From an uncultured Opitutia bacterium (GTDB taxonomy: Bacteria; Verrucomicrobiota; Verrucomicrobiia; Opitutales; Opitutaceae): a stretch of 45,963 nucleotides of DNA. The position numbers were made by a program, and so were the translations under genes. Where the stretch lies: NCBI GenBank assembly GCA_903896015.1, contig CAITWF010000022.1, forward strand, positions 1 to 45,963, given 5' to 3'. How positions within the stretch are numbered: the first letter of the stretch is position 1; every line of letters begins with the position of its first letter. This document shows, one piece after another, positions 24,754-34,405 of the stretch. The notes under the pieces are model-generated. The model ran no database searches, was not told the origin of the DNA, and saw nothing but the letters and a program-made list of their open reading frames with translations.

Positions 24754-26733
24754 TTACGCTGCCGCGGCGAGCGGGGGCATGGGCACGTCGAGCGCGGTGG
24801 AAATCGCGCGGAGGAGTTCGGCCTCGGCGATCAGGATCTGGCCGTCGGCGCCGACGACGTGCGCGGCGGCGACCAGCGTGCGCTGCTTGATCGGCAGGCT
24901 CGCGGCGGCGAGCTTGTCGAGCGCGGCATCGAGCTGGGCTAGGCCGCAGGCGGCTTCGTCGAGGTAGGCTAGCTGCGATTCGATCAACTTGATCTGCGCG
25001 GCGCCGGCCGTGAAGGCGGCGCGGGCGTCGAGATCGACGTTGCTGGAGACGTGCGCCAGCGCGGAGAGCACGACGGAAATCTCGGCGGTGAGCGCGTTGA
25101 ACGAATAAAACTGCACGGTTGCGCCGCCGGGTTTGCGGCCCAGCTCCAGCGAGCGCGTGAAGATCTTCTGCAACGCGAATTCGAAGGGCGTGACCTGACC
25201 GTCGGCCAGGATGAGCGCGTTGAGCGTGGCGATGACCGGATCGAGATCGGAAGGATCCAGCTGGCGCACCGCGGGGAGCGCGAGCTGGAGCAGCGGGAGC
25301 TTTTGTCCGGGTTGCATCGCGCGCAGCGGGGCGTCGAGGGATTCGAGCGCGCGGCGTGCGTCGTCGCCGGCGTGCTGCGTGACGAGGTCGTATTGCTGGG
25401 CGCGAATCTCAGCGCGGTCGTCAAGGAGCAGGCCGCAGATTAGCACGGTGGCGGTTTCGGGCAACTGGGTGGCGGTGCGCAGCTCCGTGGGTACGGAGTC
25501 GAGCATGGCCGCTGCGTTATGAATCTGGTCGGAAGTGAGCGTGCCGATCGAGGCGATGGCGGCGAGGGGTTGGGCGGCGCGCGCGGTCAGATCGCGCGGC
25601 GCGGGTTTCGCGGGGGCGAGGCCGGCGGTGACAAACGATTCGTGCCGCACGTCGACGACCTCGGGCGGCGTAAACATTTTTCCGTCGAACCGCGGATCGA
25701 TCGCGCGGATGCGCTCGTCGAGCGGCGGGTGCGTGGCCCACAGGCCGCCAAACTGGGAGAGGAAACTCTGCGCAAAAAAGAAGTGGCCGATTTCGGCGGC
25801 CTTGGAGGTTTGCAGCGACGAGCCGAGTGCATAGCCCCCGATTTTTTTCAGGGCGCCGGTGACGCCGCCGGGGTTGCGCGTGAACTGGACGGCGGAAGCG
25901 TCGGCCAGAAACTCGCGCTGGCGTGAGACGGCCGCCTGGATGAGCCGGCCGAAGAAGTAGCCGATGTAGCCGATGATGAGCAGAGCGACGCCGGCGAACG
26001 CGATCGCGACAACGAGTCCGCCAGAATTTTTTTCGCGCGACACGCGCACGCCGCGCAGCGACCAGAGAATGCCGCGGCCAGCGAGCCCTAGGACGAGGAT
26101 GCCGAAGACGATCGCGCCGATGCGAAGGTTGAGGCGCATGTCGCCGTTGAGGATGTGGCTGAACTCGTGGCCGATCACGCCCTGCAATTCCTCGCGCGTG
26201 AGTTTTTCCATCGTGCCGCGCGTGACGCAGACGGTGGCGTCGCTCGTGGTGAGCCCGGCCGCAAACGCGTTGATCGCGGGCTCGTCGTCCATGAGCCAGA
26301 CGGCGGGCACGGGGATGCCGGAGGCGATGGCCATTTCCTCGACGACGTTGAGGAGGCGGCGCTCGTTGGCGTTCGTCGTATATGGGTCGACGCGGCGGGC
26401 GCCGACGCTCTCGGCGACGGCGGAGCCGCCGGAGGAATACTCGTTCCACTTGTACAGCGAGGCGAGGCCGACGACGGCGAGCGTGCCGGCGGTGACGGCG
26501 AAGAGCACGCGCGGCTGCCAGAGCGTGGGCTCAGCGACGGGCGCGGCGTAGCGGTTCTCGTAGGTGCGGCGGTTGAAGCTCGGCGAGTAGGGACGCGAGC
26601 CTTGGACAAAATTCAGCCCGAAGACGGCGGCGGCGTAGGCGAGCGCGATGGTGCCCAGCACCGCGAACACGAACAGCCAGACGAGGCGTGAGGTGCGTTT
26701 CTTTGCGTGGGCTTGGGCTTCGAAGAAATCCAT
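24754..26733 (-). CDS. M48-family membrane metalloprotease with long C-terminal extension
   Basis: A 659-residue protein. Two N-terminal membrane helices lie at about residues 17-41 and 76-94. An M48/HtpX-like peptidase domain follows, with the zinc motif HEFSH at residues 189-193. The upstream INAFAAGLTTSDATVCVTRG and downstream REFLADASAVQFTRNPGGVT carry the third zinc ligand (Glu). Two more hydrophobic segments lie at about 207-222 and 238-262. From about residue 375 to the end is an extension not found in HtpX. Its last part (VVGADGQILIAEAELLRAIS) resembles TerB-type helices. The LemA and YbjQ genes upstream on the same strand support a membrane-quality-control or envelope role. Confidence 0.83.
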   Translation of the reverse strand: MDFFEAQAHAKKRTSRLVWLFVFAVLGTIALAYAAAVFGLNFVQGSRPYSPSFNRRTYENRYAAPVAEPTLWQPRVLFAVTAGTLAVVGLASLYKWNEYSSGGSAVAESVGARRVDPYTTNANERRLLNVVEEMAIASGIPVPAVWLMDDEPAINAFAAGLTTSDATVCVTRGTMEKLTREELQGVIGHEFSHILNGDMRLNLRIGAIVFGILVLGLAGRGILWSLRGVRVSREKNSGGLVVAIAFAGVALLIIGYIGYFFGRLIQAAVSRQREFLADASAVQFTRNPGGVTGALKKIGGYALGSSLQTSKAAEIGHFFFAQSFLSQFGGLWATHPPLDERIRAIDPRFDGKMFTPPEVVDVRHESFVTAGLAPAKPAPRDLTARAAQPLAAIASIGTLTSDQIHNAAAMLDSVPTELRTATQLPETATVLICGLLLDDRAEIRAQQYDLVTQHAGDDARRALESLDAPLRAMQPGQKLPLLQLALPAVRQLDPSDLDPVIATLNALILADGQVTPFEFALQKIFTRSLELGRKPGGATVQFYSFNALTAEISVVLSALAHVSSNVDLDARAAFTAGAAQIKLIESQLAYLDEAACGLAQLDAALDKLAAASLPIKQRTLVAAAHVVGADGQILIAEAELLRAISTALDVPMPPLAAAA

Positions 26734-26788
26734 CGGTACCAGTAGCGAGTAGCGAGTAGCTGCCAGCTTTCAGCTCCAGCGCGAAGAA

Positions 26789-27109
26789 TTATGCGGGCTC
26801 GACGACGACGGCGGTGCCGTAGCAGAGGACTTCGGTGACGCCGGTGCCGATTTCGGTCGCGTCGTAGCGGAGGCCGACGATAGCGTTGGCGCCGATCGCG
26901 GCAGCATGGCTGACCATGCGCTGGTAGGCGTCTTCGCGGGCGCGTTCGCAGAGCCCGGTGTAGAGCGTGATGTCACCGCCGAAGAGCGTCTGGAAACTCG
27001 CCCCGATGTTGCCGATCACGGAACGCGAGCGGACGACAATGCCGCGGACGGTGCCGAGTTCCTTCGTGACGCGAAACCCGGTGAGCGTGGGGTTGGTGGT
27101 GTTATGCAT
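26789..27109 (-). CDS. YbjQ/UPF0145 family protein
   Basis: A 106-residue protein. VRGIVVRSRSVIGNIGASFQ and the later AAAIGANAIVGLRYD and VTEVLCYGTAVVV match the small YbjQ (DUF74) fold, which forms pentameric rings of unknown function and was once called a heavy-metal-binding domain. Length is normal. The start at 27109 has no close Shine-Dalgarno sequence. It lies 55 bases upstream of the M48 protease gene and 213 bases downstream of lemA on the same strand, so the three may form one loose operon. Confidence 0.85.
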   Translation of the reverse strand: MHNTTNPTLTGFRVTKELGTVRGIVVRSRSVIGNIGASFQTLFGGDITLYTGLCERAREDAYQRMVSHAAAIGANAIVGLRYDATEIGTGVTEVLCYGTAVVVEPA

Positions 27110-27322
27110 GGGATGGAGAATGTTTATGATTTCGGCGTTCTGCTAGTATACCGTCTCGCTGCTCGCGACGCGGCAAAAGCCAGCCACGCGAGGCCTGCAG
27201 TGCGTAACGACCCGTAGTCCGAAAGACGTCACTTTTTCTGTCCATAGAAATAATGATGCGCAGGCGATTGCCACATGAACATCAGGCCTAAGCGAACCTT
27301 CATCGTCGGAATCATTTCACGC

Positions 27323-27925
27323 TCAACTGAAGCTCACCTTCGGCGCGTTGCGCTCCGTCGGGTCTTCGATCTTGAAGAGTTCGGCGGGGAGGAAGCCGAA
27401 CATGCCGGCGAAGATCACGTTCGGGAAAACTTCGCGTGTCGTGTTGTAGCTCATGACGCTGTCGTTGTAGGCCTGCCGGGCGAAGGCGATCGTGTTCTCG
27501 GTGTGCGTGAGCTCCTCGGTGAGTTGAAGCATGTTTTGGTTGGCCTTCAGCTCGGGGTATTGCTCGGAGACGACCATGAGGCGGGAAAGCGCGCCGCCGA
27601 GGCCGGACTCGGCGGAGACGAGGGACTTCATCGCGTTGCCGTCGGCGGGATTGGCGGCGACGGCCTGCGAGGCGGCGAGGGCGATGTTGCGGGCCTTGAT
27701 GACGGCTTCGAGCGTGCTGCTCTCGTGCTTCATGTAGCCCTTGGCGACCTCGACGAGATTCGGGATGAGGTCGTAGCGGCGCTTGAGCTGGACGTCGATC
27801 TGGCTGAACGCGTTTTTGAAGTGGTTGCGGAGCGAGACGAGGGTGTTGTAAATGCCGGCGATCCAGGCGCCGAGCACGATGACGAGGCCGACGAACACGA
27901 GGGCGACAATGACGAGGATTTTCAT
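27323..27925 (-). CDS. LemA family protein
   Basis: A 200-residue protein. The N-terminal membrane anchor is ILVIVALVFVGLVIVLGAWI at about residues 3-22. The family signature then runs IYNTLVSLRNHFKNAFSQID and QLKRRYDLIPNLVEVAKGYM. A long four-helix bundle includes SEQYPELKANQNMLQLTEEL and ends with a FPAELF-like FLPAELFKIED. LemA proteins are outward-facing membrane proteins often encoded next to HtpX-like M48 proteases, as here. The ATG at 27925 starts directly at the anchor. It is divergent from the TPR/ExbB operon. Confidence 0.88.
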   Translation of the reverse strand: MKILVIVALVFVGLVIVLGAWIAGIYNTLVSLRNHFKNAFSQIDVQLKRRYDLIPNLVEVAKGYMKHESSTLEAVIKARNIALAASQAVAANPADGNAMKSLVSAESGLGGALSRLMVVSEQYPELKANQNMLQLTEELTHTENTIAFARQAYNDSVMSYNTTREVFPNVIFAGMFGFLPAELFKIEDPTERNAPKVSFS

Positions 27926-28079
27926 GGGAAAAGAAGGGTCGGACGAAAGCGGGACGAAGAAACCTGACGGCGGGCGAGTGTGCAAAGGGAACTTCCGGGT
28001 GCGAGATGGAACTGGTTACAACGCGGTTGATTGTTTCCAACCGGCGAAGCAATTTCGCGTCCACCTGTCCGTCCCGTCC

Positions 28080-30800
28080 ATGCGTCTCCTTAAACCTCTC
28101 CTCCTCGGTGCCTCGCTCTGCGCGGCGGGCGCGGAGGTGCGCGCGCAAACGGCGGCGACCGGCCCTGAAGTGCGGCTGAACCTCGGACCGCTCAACGCGC
28201 CCGTGCCGCTCGCGAAGCCGGCGGCAGTCGCGACCGCGATGTCGCCCGGTGCGCTCAACGCGACGTTTGCCGCCGCGAAACGCGCGCAGGAACTCGGCCT
28301 GCCCGCAATCGCGGCGCCGCTCTATCGGCAGCTGATCGAGACCGCGGTCGGCGCGGAGCGCGTGGCGCTGGCGTTCGCGCTCACGACGGCGCTGCTCGAT
28401 GCTGGCGAGGCGACCGAGGCGCAGAAGGTTTTAGATGGGTTGGCGCCTCCGCACGACGCCGCCTGGCAGTTGCGCGTGGGCCTCGCGGCGCTGCAAGCGC
28501 ACAAGCGCGACGCCGCGCAGGCCGCATGGAATGCGATCAAGGCTGAGGAAGTCGCGCCCGCGGATCGCGCGTGGTATTTTTTCCTGACGGGTGCGCTCTA
28601 CGACACGGCGGCGGTGCGCGATCTGACGAAGGCAAATGATTTCTACACGAAGGCCGAGGCCGCGGCGACGACGGAGCTGGCGCGGGCGCGTTTCCAACTC
28701 GCGGGCGAACAAGTGCGGCTGCGGCTGCTCCCGGTGCCGCCGGCCGATGTGGTCGATCAGACGCTGAAGAACTTCGAGAAATACCAGGGCACGGTGACCG
28801 GCTACGGCATCGCGCAATCCTACGCGATCGATCTGGCGGCCACCAACCGCCCAGGGGACGCGGTGGAGTTTTTGCAGCGGCGAGTGTTGATCACGTTGCC
28901 GGCATCGGAGCGGGCGTGGCGCGACGAGTTTAATTTCCTGATCGGCCTGATCGGCGACGCGTCGCGGGCGGGGCCGGCGCGCGCGGCGCTGAATCAGCTG
29001 CTGGAGACCGGCATTAACCCGCAGCGTCAGCGTCAGGCTTTGCAACTCCTCGCCAGCGCTTCGGCGCAGGAGCCGGGCCGCGGGCAGTTTCTCGCGGAGC
29101 TGACAAAACTCATCGCGGTCCCGACGCCGCATCCGATCAAGGAGAGCATGCTATTTTACCGCGCGCAGCTCGCGCTCGCGGCGAAAAATTACGCGCAGGC
29201 GGAGGACGACGCGAACGCGCTGCTGCAAAGTTTCCCCGGCTCACCGTTGCGCGTGTATGCGTTTGGGGTGCTCACCGGCTCGGCTTGGGAGCAGGGCCGC
29301 TACCGGCTGACGGCGAATGACGCGCGCGCGGCGCGCGTCGAACTCGCTACCGCGACCGATTCGGCGTTGATCGAGACCCGCGCCCGGCTCGGCGTGCTTG
29401 AGGCCGAAGCGTGGTTTCGTGCGGGCGACGCGGATGATTATCACAACGCCGCTGCCGCGTATGCCGCGCTGGTGCGCGAGCGCCCAGCGGGCCTGACCCC
29501 GCAGGAACTGAACGATCTTCGTTTTCAGCGCGTGCTGGCCGAAATCAAGTCGGGCTCGACCAACGCCGCGCAGGCGCTCGACGAAGTCGAGGCCGACCCG
29601 GCGTTCGACGTGGAGAGCCGCTGGCAGGCCGAATGGAATCTCGCACGCGAATTGCAGACGCGCGGCGACGACGGCATCAAGCAGGCCTATGCGCGCGTTA
29701 ATCAGTTGCTCGACGCCGCACCCGCGTCGGCGGCGATCAAACCGGAGCTGCGTGCACGGATGGCCTGGCTGCAGGCGCGGTTGTCTTTCGAAGCCGGCGA
29801 ATATGCGCGCACCCTCGCCTTAGCCGACGGCCTCGCGAAACAGGCGGAGGGCGTCGATGCACGGCTCCGCGAAGAGATCGCCAGCACTGGCGCGCTCCTG
29901 AAGGCACAGGCGCAGTTGGTGGGGCTCCGCGACGAGCCGCGCGGAGTGGAGACACTAAAAAAACTTCGCGCCGATTTTCCAAAGTCCGACGCCGCGGCGT
30001 CCTCCTATTTGATCGAGGCGGACTATGACGAGAAGGCGGATCGGATTGTCGACGCGCAGAAACTCCTCACGAAACTCGCCGACGATTTTGCCGACAACCT
30101 CTATGCGCCCTACGCGCTTTACCAGGCGGCGGTGCTCGCCGAACGGCTCGGGCAGGATGACAATTACCGCGAGGCGAACCGCCTGATCGTCGATCTCGTG
30201 AAGAAATATCCGGCGAGCGACCTGGTGTTTCCGGCGCAGTTGAAGGAAGGCGAGTTGCTGGAAAAACTGAATGACTTGCCCTCGGCGCAGCGAGTTTACC
30301 AGGAGCTGGAGAATAAATTTCCGCATCATGGCGACGTGGTGCGAGCGCAGCTCGCACTCGCGAAATGCCTCAACGCGCAAGCCTCGGCCAACCCGTCCTA
30401 TCTCGCCGCGGCTCAAGCGAAATTTGAGCAGTTGCTCTACCGGGTGGATGCGCGGGAGGAGGTGCGGGTCGAGGCCGGCTACAATCTCGGGGAATTGCTC
30501 GTGCGCCGGGACAGCGCGGACAAGGCGGTCGAAGTGTGGTGGCGCGACGTGGTGTTTGAATTCTTGCTGAAAGATCCGGCGAAAAAGAAAAACCTACTCG
30601 GCGAAGAGATGCGGCCCAACGTGAACGGCCGTTACTGGATGGCGCGCACGCTCGTGCGTGTGGGCGATGTGTTTGAGCAGCAGGGCAAGCTCGAGGACGC
30701 GAAGCGCGCGTGGTCGCTGATCCTCGAAACGAAACTCGGCTACGACGCGCTCGCGCGCGTGCGGCTGTCGCGCTTCGGCGTGGCGGAGGCCAAGCCGTGA
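28080..30800 (+). CDS. Large exported TPR-repeat protein
   Basis: A 906-residue protein with a signal peptide (MRLLKPLLLGASLCAAGAEV then RAQ). Nearly the whole of the rest is alpha-helical repeats, including tetratricopeptide-like units such as FYRAQLALAAKNYAQAEDDA, AYALYQAAVLAERLGQDDNY-type pairs and QRVYQELENKFPHHGDVVRA. Such periplasmic TPR scaffolds commonly precede ExbB/ExbD/TonB genes in Bacteroidetes and Verrucomicrobiota and may dock the energising complex to envelope cargo. The ATG at 28080 is chosen for its signal peptide; a longer frame upstream would overlap the divergent lemA. It is the first of four collinear genes ending at 32787. Confidence 0.82.
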   Translation: MRLLKPLLLGASLCAAGAEVRAQTAATGPEVRLNLGPLNAPVPLAKPAAVATAMSPGALNATFAAAKRAQELGLPAIAAPLYRQLIETAVGAERVALAFALTTALLDAGEATEAQKVLDGLAPPHDAAWQLRVGLAALQAHKRDAAQAAWNAIKAEEVAPADRAWYFFLTGALYDTAAVRDLTKANDFYTKAEAAATTELARARFQLAGEQVRLRLLPVPPADVVDQTLKNFEKYQGTVTGYGIAQSYAIDLAATNRPGDAVEFLQRRVLITLPASERAWRDEFNFLIGLIGDASRAGPARAALNQLLETGINPQRQRQALQLLASASAQEPGRGQFLAELTKLIAVPTPHPIKESMLFYRAQLALAAKNYAQAEDDANALLQSFPGSPLRVYAFGVLTGSAWEQGRYRLTANDARAARVELATATDSALIETRARLGVLEAEAWFRAGDADDYHNAAAAYAALVRERPAGLTPQELNDLRFQRVLAEIKSGSTNAAQALDEVEADPAFDVESRWQAEWNLARELQTRGDDGIKQAYARVNQLLDAAPASAAIKPELRARMAWLQARLSFEAGEYARTLALADGLAKQAEGVDARLREEIASTGALLKAQAQLVGLRDEPRGVETLKKLRADFPKSDAAASSYLIEADYDEKADRIVDAQKLLTKLADDFADNLYAPYALYQAAVLAERLGQDDNYREANRLIVDLVKKYPASDLVFPAQLKEGELLEKLNDLPSAQRVYQELENKFPHHGDVVRAQLALAKCLNAQASANPSYLAAAQAKFEQLLYRVDAREEVRVEAGYNLGELLVRRDSADKAVEVWWRDVVFEFLLKDPAKKKNLLGEEMRPNVNGRYWMARTLVRVGDVFEQQGKLEDAKRAWSLILETKLGYDALARVRLSRFGVAEAKP

Positions 30801-30859
30801 GCGATTTAAAAAGAACTTTTGCTTCGATCATGATTAACATCGATTAGCGTCCTTTGAAA

Positions 30860-31522
30860 ATGTCCGGCTTCGATTTCAGTCTCTTCACCCAGGGCGGCCC
30901 GATGATGGTCGTGCTCGCGGCACTCGGCGTCTTCGGGCTCGTGCTCTTCATCGAGCGCACGCTCTACCTCCATCGTGGGCAAATCCGCGCGAAGGCGTTT
31001 CTCGAGGGGCTGAAAAATATTCTCGCGAAGCGCCGGCTGGTGGAGGCGCTCACGGTTTGCGAGGAGACGCCCGGCCCTGTCGCCGCCGTCGTGAAGGCGG
31101 CGCTGCTGCACGCAGATGACGACGCGGTCGCCATGCGCTTTCACGTGCAGGAGGCGGCGATCGTGGAACTGCCCGCGATCGAGCGCCGGCTCAACGCGAT
31201 TGCGGCGATTGCGCAGGTCGCGCCGCTGGTCGGTTTGCTCGGCACGCTGCTGGGGATGATCACGACCTTTGTGGCGTTTGAGAAAGGCGACTATGTGACG
31301 GCGAGTTCGCTCGCCGGCGGCATGAAACAGGCGCTCCTCAGCACGGCGGGCAGTCTCATGCTCGCGATCCCGGCGCACCTGGCGTATCATTTCCTTAGCG
31401 GCCGCGTGCGTGCGATCGTCCGCGACGTCGAGTGGTCGGGCAACGAGATCATGAAATACCTGCTGACGGAATATCGCGGCAAAACTCCCGGCGACGGCGA
31501 CGCACCGGTGGCGGGAAAATAA
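30860..31522 (+). CDS. ExbB/TolQ/MotA-family proton channel protein
   Basis: A 220-residue inner-membrane protein. The first helix is MMVVLAALGVFGLVLFIERT at about residues 13-35. A cytoplasmic loop contains ALTVCEETPGPVAAVVKAAL. The channel helices are VAPLVGLLGTLLGMITTFVA (about 117-140) and LAGGMKQALLSTAGSLMLAI, continuing into PAHLAYHFL. The GLLGT and small-residue/Thr pattern of TolQ/ExbB channels is intact. The ATG at 30860 is preferred over a TTG two codons earlier. It lies 59 bases after the TPR gene and four bases before the ExbD-like gene. It probably converts proton motive force into motion of the TonB-like partner. Confidence 0.88.
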   Translation: MSGFDFSLFTQGGPMMVVLAALGVFGLVLFIERTLYLHRGQIRAKAFLEGLKNILAKRRLVEALTVCEETPGPVAAVVKAALLHADDDAVAMRFHVQEAAIVELPAIERRLNAIAAIAQVAPLVGLLGTLLGMITTFVAFEKGDYVTASSLAGGMKQALLSTAGSLMLAIPAHLAYHFLSGRVRAIVRDVEWSGNEIMKYLLTEYRGKTPGDGDAPVAGK

Positions 31523-31526
31523 GAAG

Positions 31527-31967
31527 ATGCTCACGCGCCCGCTCGATCTCGCGTCCAAGCTCCGGCCGCCGCCGCGGAGTCTCGATCTGCTGTTTTTCGT
31601 GAATGGCGGATTGATCGTGCTGTTTTTTTTCCTGTTCGGCTCGCAGTTCGTGCTGGCGCCGGGGCTCGGGTTGAATTTTCACCTCCCGTCAATGCCAGGC
31701 GCTCGCAGCGGCGCCGCGCAGACCACCCACCGAATCACGGTGAAGCCGTCGGGCCTGATCTACATCGAGGATGGTCCGGCGGATCTTGAGCGGCTGGCGA
31801 AGTGGCTGACGGCAGAGGCGAAGAAAACGCGGCAACCCTCGCTGCTCATCATCGCGAGTAAGGATGTCCCGCAGGGAAAGATCGTCGAGATCGCAAGCCT
31901 CGCAACGGCCGCGGGCTTCGTGCACGTGCAGGAAGCGGCCGAGGAACCGATCGCGGAGAAAAAGTGA
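31527..31967 (+). CDS. ExbD/TolR-like protein with Asn at the proton-carrier site
   Basis: A 146-residue single-pass protein. A short cytoplasmic N-terminus is followed by the membrane helix LDLLFFVNGGLIVLFFFLFG (residues 19-38) and the LAPGLGLNFHLP turn. A periplasmic domain of the ExbD type follows, with ITVKPSGLIYIEDGP then LLIIASKDVPQGKIVEIASL. In ExbD/TolR the helix begins with a VD-type motif whose Asp carries protons; the aligned residue here appears to be Asn26 (FVNGG). Asp20 lies six residues earlier. It starts four bases after exbB and its stop overlaps none of its neighbours. The charge change is the main oddity. Confidence 0.8.
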   Translation: MLTRPLDLASKLRPPPRSLDLLFFVNGGLIVLFFFLFGSQFVLAPGLGLNFHLPSMPGARSGAAQTTHRITVKPSGLIYIEDGPADLERLAKWLTAEAKKTRQPSLLIIASKDVPQGKIVEIASLATAAGFVHVQEAAEEPIAEKK

Positions 31968-31968
31968 G

Positions 31969-32787
31969 ATGAACGCGCCCACGCTAGGTACGAAACGACG
32001 CTGGGCCTGGGCCGCGAGCGGTGCGGTCCTCGTGACGGTGTTGTTGTTCGCGCTATTTGGCTTGTCCCGCGCGCCCCCGCCGGCCCCCGCGCGCCCCCGC
32101 ACCCGGCTCGCGATCGACCTCACGGAGCGTCGCGAAAAATCCGCGCTCGACGACGAGGCGACGCTGCTGGATCCCACGCCGCTGTTTCAGCCGACGCGCT
32201 GGAGCACGACCCAGATGAGCGTCGAGCGACCGGAACCGAGCGGGACGTTTCAAAGTTACCGGGTGCCGGCGCACTGGCTGTTTGCGGAGAACGAACTGAA
32301 GCTGGCTCGCCCGGAGCCGAACGATTCCGGCGCGAAACCGAAGGACGCGACTGCGCCGCGCGCGTCGCTGGATTTGCCGCCTCCGGTCGCGATGCCGGCG
32401 AAACCGGCGGATGCACTTGAAGACGCCATGCCCGGGCCAATCTTGGTGGGTTTTGGTCGAACCAATGAACCGGTGCCGTCGCTTCCGCCGCGCGGAGCGA
32501 TCGTGGACATCGTCGTGGCGGGGACGGGGCGGGCGGCGCTGTCGGCGCCAGCGATGGCCCGGATCCAAACACTTGCGACCGGGGCGCGGCCGCCGTCTGG
32601 TCGGCCATGGCAGGCGATGGAGTTTCTCGCGGTGGTCGATCCTGCGGGGCTCGTGGCGCCGCTGACGTTGACCACTCGGTCGGGGGTCGAGGAGATCGAT
32701 ACTTACTTTCGGAATTTCCTCGCGCGGACGCTGCGGATGGGGGAGCGTTTGCCGCCGGGGTTCTACCGTATTTCCGTCGGGCCGTAG
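31969..32787 (+). CDS. TonB-like envelope protein
   Basis: A 272-residue protein. The N-terminal inner-membrane anchor is WAASGAVLVTVLLFALFGLS (about 14-33). A long Pro/Ala/Glu-rich linker (SRAPPPAPARPRTR; later LPPPVAMPAKPAD) is followed by a compact C-terminal domain from about residue 180. That domain includes AMEFLAVVDPAGLVAPLTLT and ends PPGFYRISVGP. Anchor, Pro-rich spanner and C-terminal alpha/beta domain fit TonB architecture, but sequence similarity to classical TonB is weak. It begins one base after the exbD stop and ends the operon, so it is the likely moving partner of the ExbB-ExbD-like motor. No TonB-dependent receptor is in the window. Confidence 0.65.
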   Translation: MNAPTLGTKRRWAWAASGAVLVTVLLFALFGLSRAPPPAPARPRTRLAIDLTERREKSALDDEATLLDPTPLFQPTRWSTTQMSVERPEPSGTFQSYRVPAHWLFAENELKLARPEPNDSGAKPKDATAPRASLDLPPPVAMPAKPADALEDAMPGPILVGFGRTNEPVPSLPPRGAIVDIVVAGTGRAALSAPAMARIQTLATGARPPSGRPWQAMEFLAVVDPAGLVAPLTLTTRSGVEEIDTYFRNFLARTLRMGERLPPGFYRISVGP

Positions 32788-32801
32788 ATTTTTGGAAAAT
32801 A

Positions 32802-32820
32802 GGTCAATTTGCTGTTGACC
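32802..32820. promoter_or_regulatory. Inverted repeat and possible -35 upstream of tRNA-Thr-tuf
   Basis: GGTCAA (32802-32807) and TTGACC (32815-32820) form a perfect six-base inverted repeat around TTTGCTG. TTGACC also resembles a sigma-70 -35 box about 60 bases before the tRNA-Thr gene. The expected -10 position (about 32838-32843) is poor, so the promoter assignment is weak. An operator or small hairpin is equally possible. Confidence 0.3.
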
Positions 32821-32880
32821 ACGCCAATCACGGGCTGCACGTTTCTCGGCTCTTTTCGTTTTTTGTCACTCCCTTGGTCT

Positions 32881-32956
32881 GCCCAGATAGCTCAGTTGGC
32901 AGAGCACGTCCTTGGTAAGGACGAGGTCGCCGGTTCAAATCCGGTTCTGGGCTCCA
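32881..32956 (+). tRNA. tRNA-Thr (anticodon GGT), CCA encoded
   Basis: The acceptor stem GCCCAGA/TCTGGGC pairs fully. The D-arm is GCTCAGTTGGCAGAGC. The anticodon arm CGTCC-TTGGTAA-GGACG carries anticodon GGT at the centre of a seven-base loop, reading ACC/ACU threonine codons. The T-arm is CCGGTTCAAATCCGG. A discriminator T and encoded CCA end the gene at 32956. It precedes tuf by 81 bases, the usual order in tRNA-tufB-type operons. Confidence 0.95.
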
Positions 32957-33037
32957 GTGCCAAAAAACAACGTCGGACGGCTTCCCGACGCTAATCTCGA
33001 GGTCACTTTTACATCTCAACCCAAACACTCGTCTCAC

Positions 33038-34228
<1,191 letters not shown>

Positions 34229-34248
34229 GCCGTCTCGTAACCCTCTAA

Positions 34249-34263
34249 CTCGGCTCTGCCGAG
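34249..34263 (+). other. Small hairpin between tuf and tRNA-Trp
   Basis: CTCGGC (34249-34254) and GCCGAG (34258-34263) form a perfect six-pair stem with a TCT loop, 20 bases past the tuf stop and 45 bases before tRNA-Trp. No T-run follows, so it is more likely an RNA-processing or stabilising structure than a terminator. Confidence 0.45.
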
Positions 34264-34308
34264 GTCTCGAATCCGGGGCCTCGGCTGCGTCGTCTAAAAG
34301 CCCATTAC

Positions 34309-34384
34309 AGGCGCGTAGCTCAATTGGTAGAGTAGCGGTCTCCAAAACCGTTGGTTGGGGGTTCGATTCCCTCCGCGCCTGCCA
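34309..34384 (+). tRNA. tRNA-Trp (anticodon CCA), CCA tail encoded
   Basis: The acceptor stem AGGCGCG/CGCGCCT pairs fully. The D-arm is GCTCAATTGGTAGAGT. The anticodon loop CTCCAAA between CGGT and ACCG gives anticodon CCA for tryptophan. The T-arm is GGGGGTTCGATTCCCTC. Discriminator G and encoded CCA follow to 34384. Its position directly before secE is the widespread bacterial arrangement. Confidence 0.95.
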
Positions 34385-34405
34385 ACTCTTCGCACGAAAC
34401 TTGTC

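Noticed and set aside
26738-26762. Short tandem repeat of TAGCGAG upstream of the M48 gene as a CRISPR or phase-variable tract
   Set aside because: Only about three imperfect seven-base units are present and none lie in a coding frame.
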